The notes under the pieces: generated by a model
The model's input: the letters and a program-made list of their open reading frames with translations, nothing else
The model's database searches: none
What the model was told of the DNA's origin: nothing
Made by a program: the position numbers and the translations under genes
Source: Syntrophaceae bacterium CG2_30_49_12
Lineage (GTDB): Bacteria; Desulfobacterota; Syntrophia; Syntrophales; CG2-30-49-12
Direction: 5' to 3'
Assembly: GCA_001873675.1 (NCBI GenBank)
Contig: MNZP01000171.1
Location: 1 to 14,086, forward strand
Length of the DNA stretch: 14,086 nucleotides
Part shown: positions 13,896 through 14,086 of the stretch, piece by piece
How positions within the stretch are numbered: the first letter of the stretch is position 1
Layout of the letters: every line of letters starts with the position of its first letter

Positions 13896-14079
13896 GTAAC
13901 TGCTCAGGTAGCCACAAAGGCACCAAGACACAAAGGATACATATAAGTTTATCAACCTTATCTGACAATAAACAAGACATTCCAACAACACAGCAGATAC
14001 TGTGCCCCCATAAAAAAGGGTATTAAAAGAATAATTCTCTAATCTTAGTGCCTTGGTGCCTTAGTGGCTGAATAGTTAC
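13896..14079. repeat. 184-bp intergenic element with inverted-repeat ends (copy B)
   Basis: The left arm (13896-13938) begins GTAACTGCTCAGGTAGCC and is an imperfect reverse complement of the right arm (14042-14079), which ends GTGGCTGAATAGTTAC. Both contain the CACAAAGGCACCAAG/CTTGGTGCC core. The right half, from about 14003, also matches 45-130 in direct orientation. Between the arms there is no open frame of note, so this looks like a non-coding, MITE-like or REP-like unit. It begins eight bases after the nrdD stop, so it may also serve as a transcript end. No gene is visible from 13889 to 14086. Confidence 0.75.
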
Positions 14080-14086
14080 AAAAGAT

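Overview
The window reads as chromosomal DNA of a strictly anaerobic bacterium, most likely a Desulfobacterota (former Deltaproteobacteria) sulfate reducer or syntroph. The grounds are a MetV/MetF pair of the Wood-Ljungdahl type, NuoE/NuoF/NuoG-like soluble redox subunits, a menaquinone-type UbiE/MenG methyltransferase, an oxygen-sensitive class III ribonucleotide reductase, and several dispersed palindromic intergenic repeats. The taxonomic placement is inference; no rRNA or other marker gene is present.

Layout: 1-163 holds one arm of a dispersed repeat. A ubiE/menG methyltransferase (minus strand, 164-904) diverges from a small dodecin-family gene (plus, 1058-1267). Then comes a compact minus-strand operon read from 9257 down to 1377: a NuoG/formate-dehydrogenase-like iron-sulfur/molybdopterin-fold subunit, NuoE, a NuoF-GltD fusion flavoprotein, MetV and MetF. 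The genes overlap or lie 15-69 bp apart. sucC and sucD (plus, 9471-11536) diverge from this operon, and nrdD (plus, 11768-13888) follows. The window ends in a 184-bp element with inverted-repeat ends whose right arm matches the arm at the window start.

The operon is the most striking part. MetV and MetF reduce methylene-tetrahydrofolate to methyl-tetrahydrofolate, or run the reaction in reverse. They are encoded with a complete soluble NADH-dehydrogenase-like module: NuoE plus NuoF with FMN, 2Fe-2S and 4Fe-4S sites. The NuoF is fused to a GltD/NfnB-type FAD/NAD(P)H domain. The large subunit looks like a formate dehydrogenase, but aligned by eye it lacks the metal-ligand Sec/Cys and the neighbouring catalytic His and Arg, so it more likely acts as an electron-conducting NuoG-like scaffold. 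The set could be a methylene-THF reductase complex coupled to NAD(H), NADP(H) and perhaps ferredoxin, possibly by flavin-based electron bifurcation. That coupling is a hypothesis.

Other points: the dodecin lacks the flavin-stacking Trp and the Gln of classical dodecins. A long inverted repeat supplies the stop codon of nuoE. A palindromic segment of about 50 bp sits in frame inside nrdD. Two NrdR-box-like sites precede nrdD. Starts for the NuoG-like gene, nuoE and nrdD were placed downstream of the longest open frame because Shine-Dalgarno sequences support the later codons.
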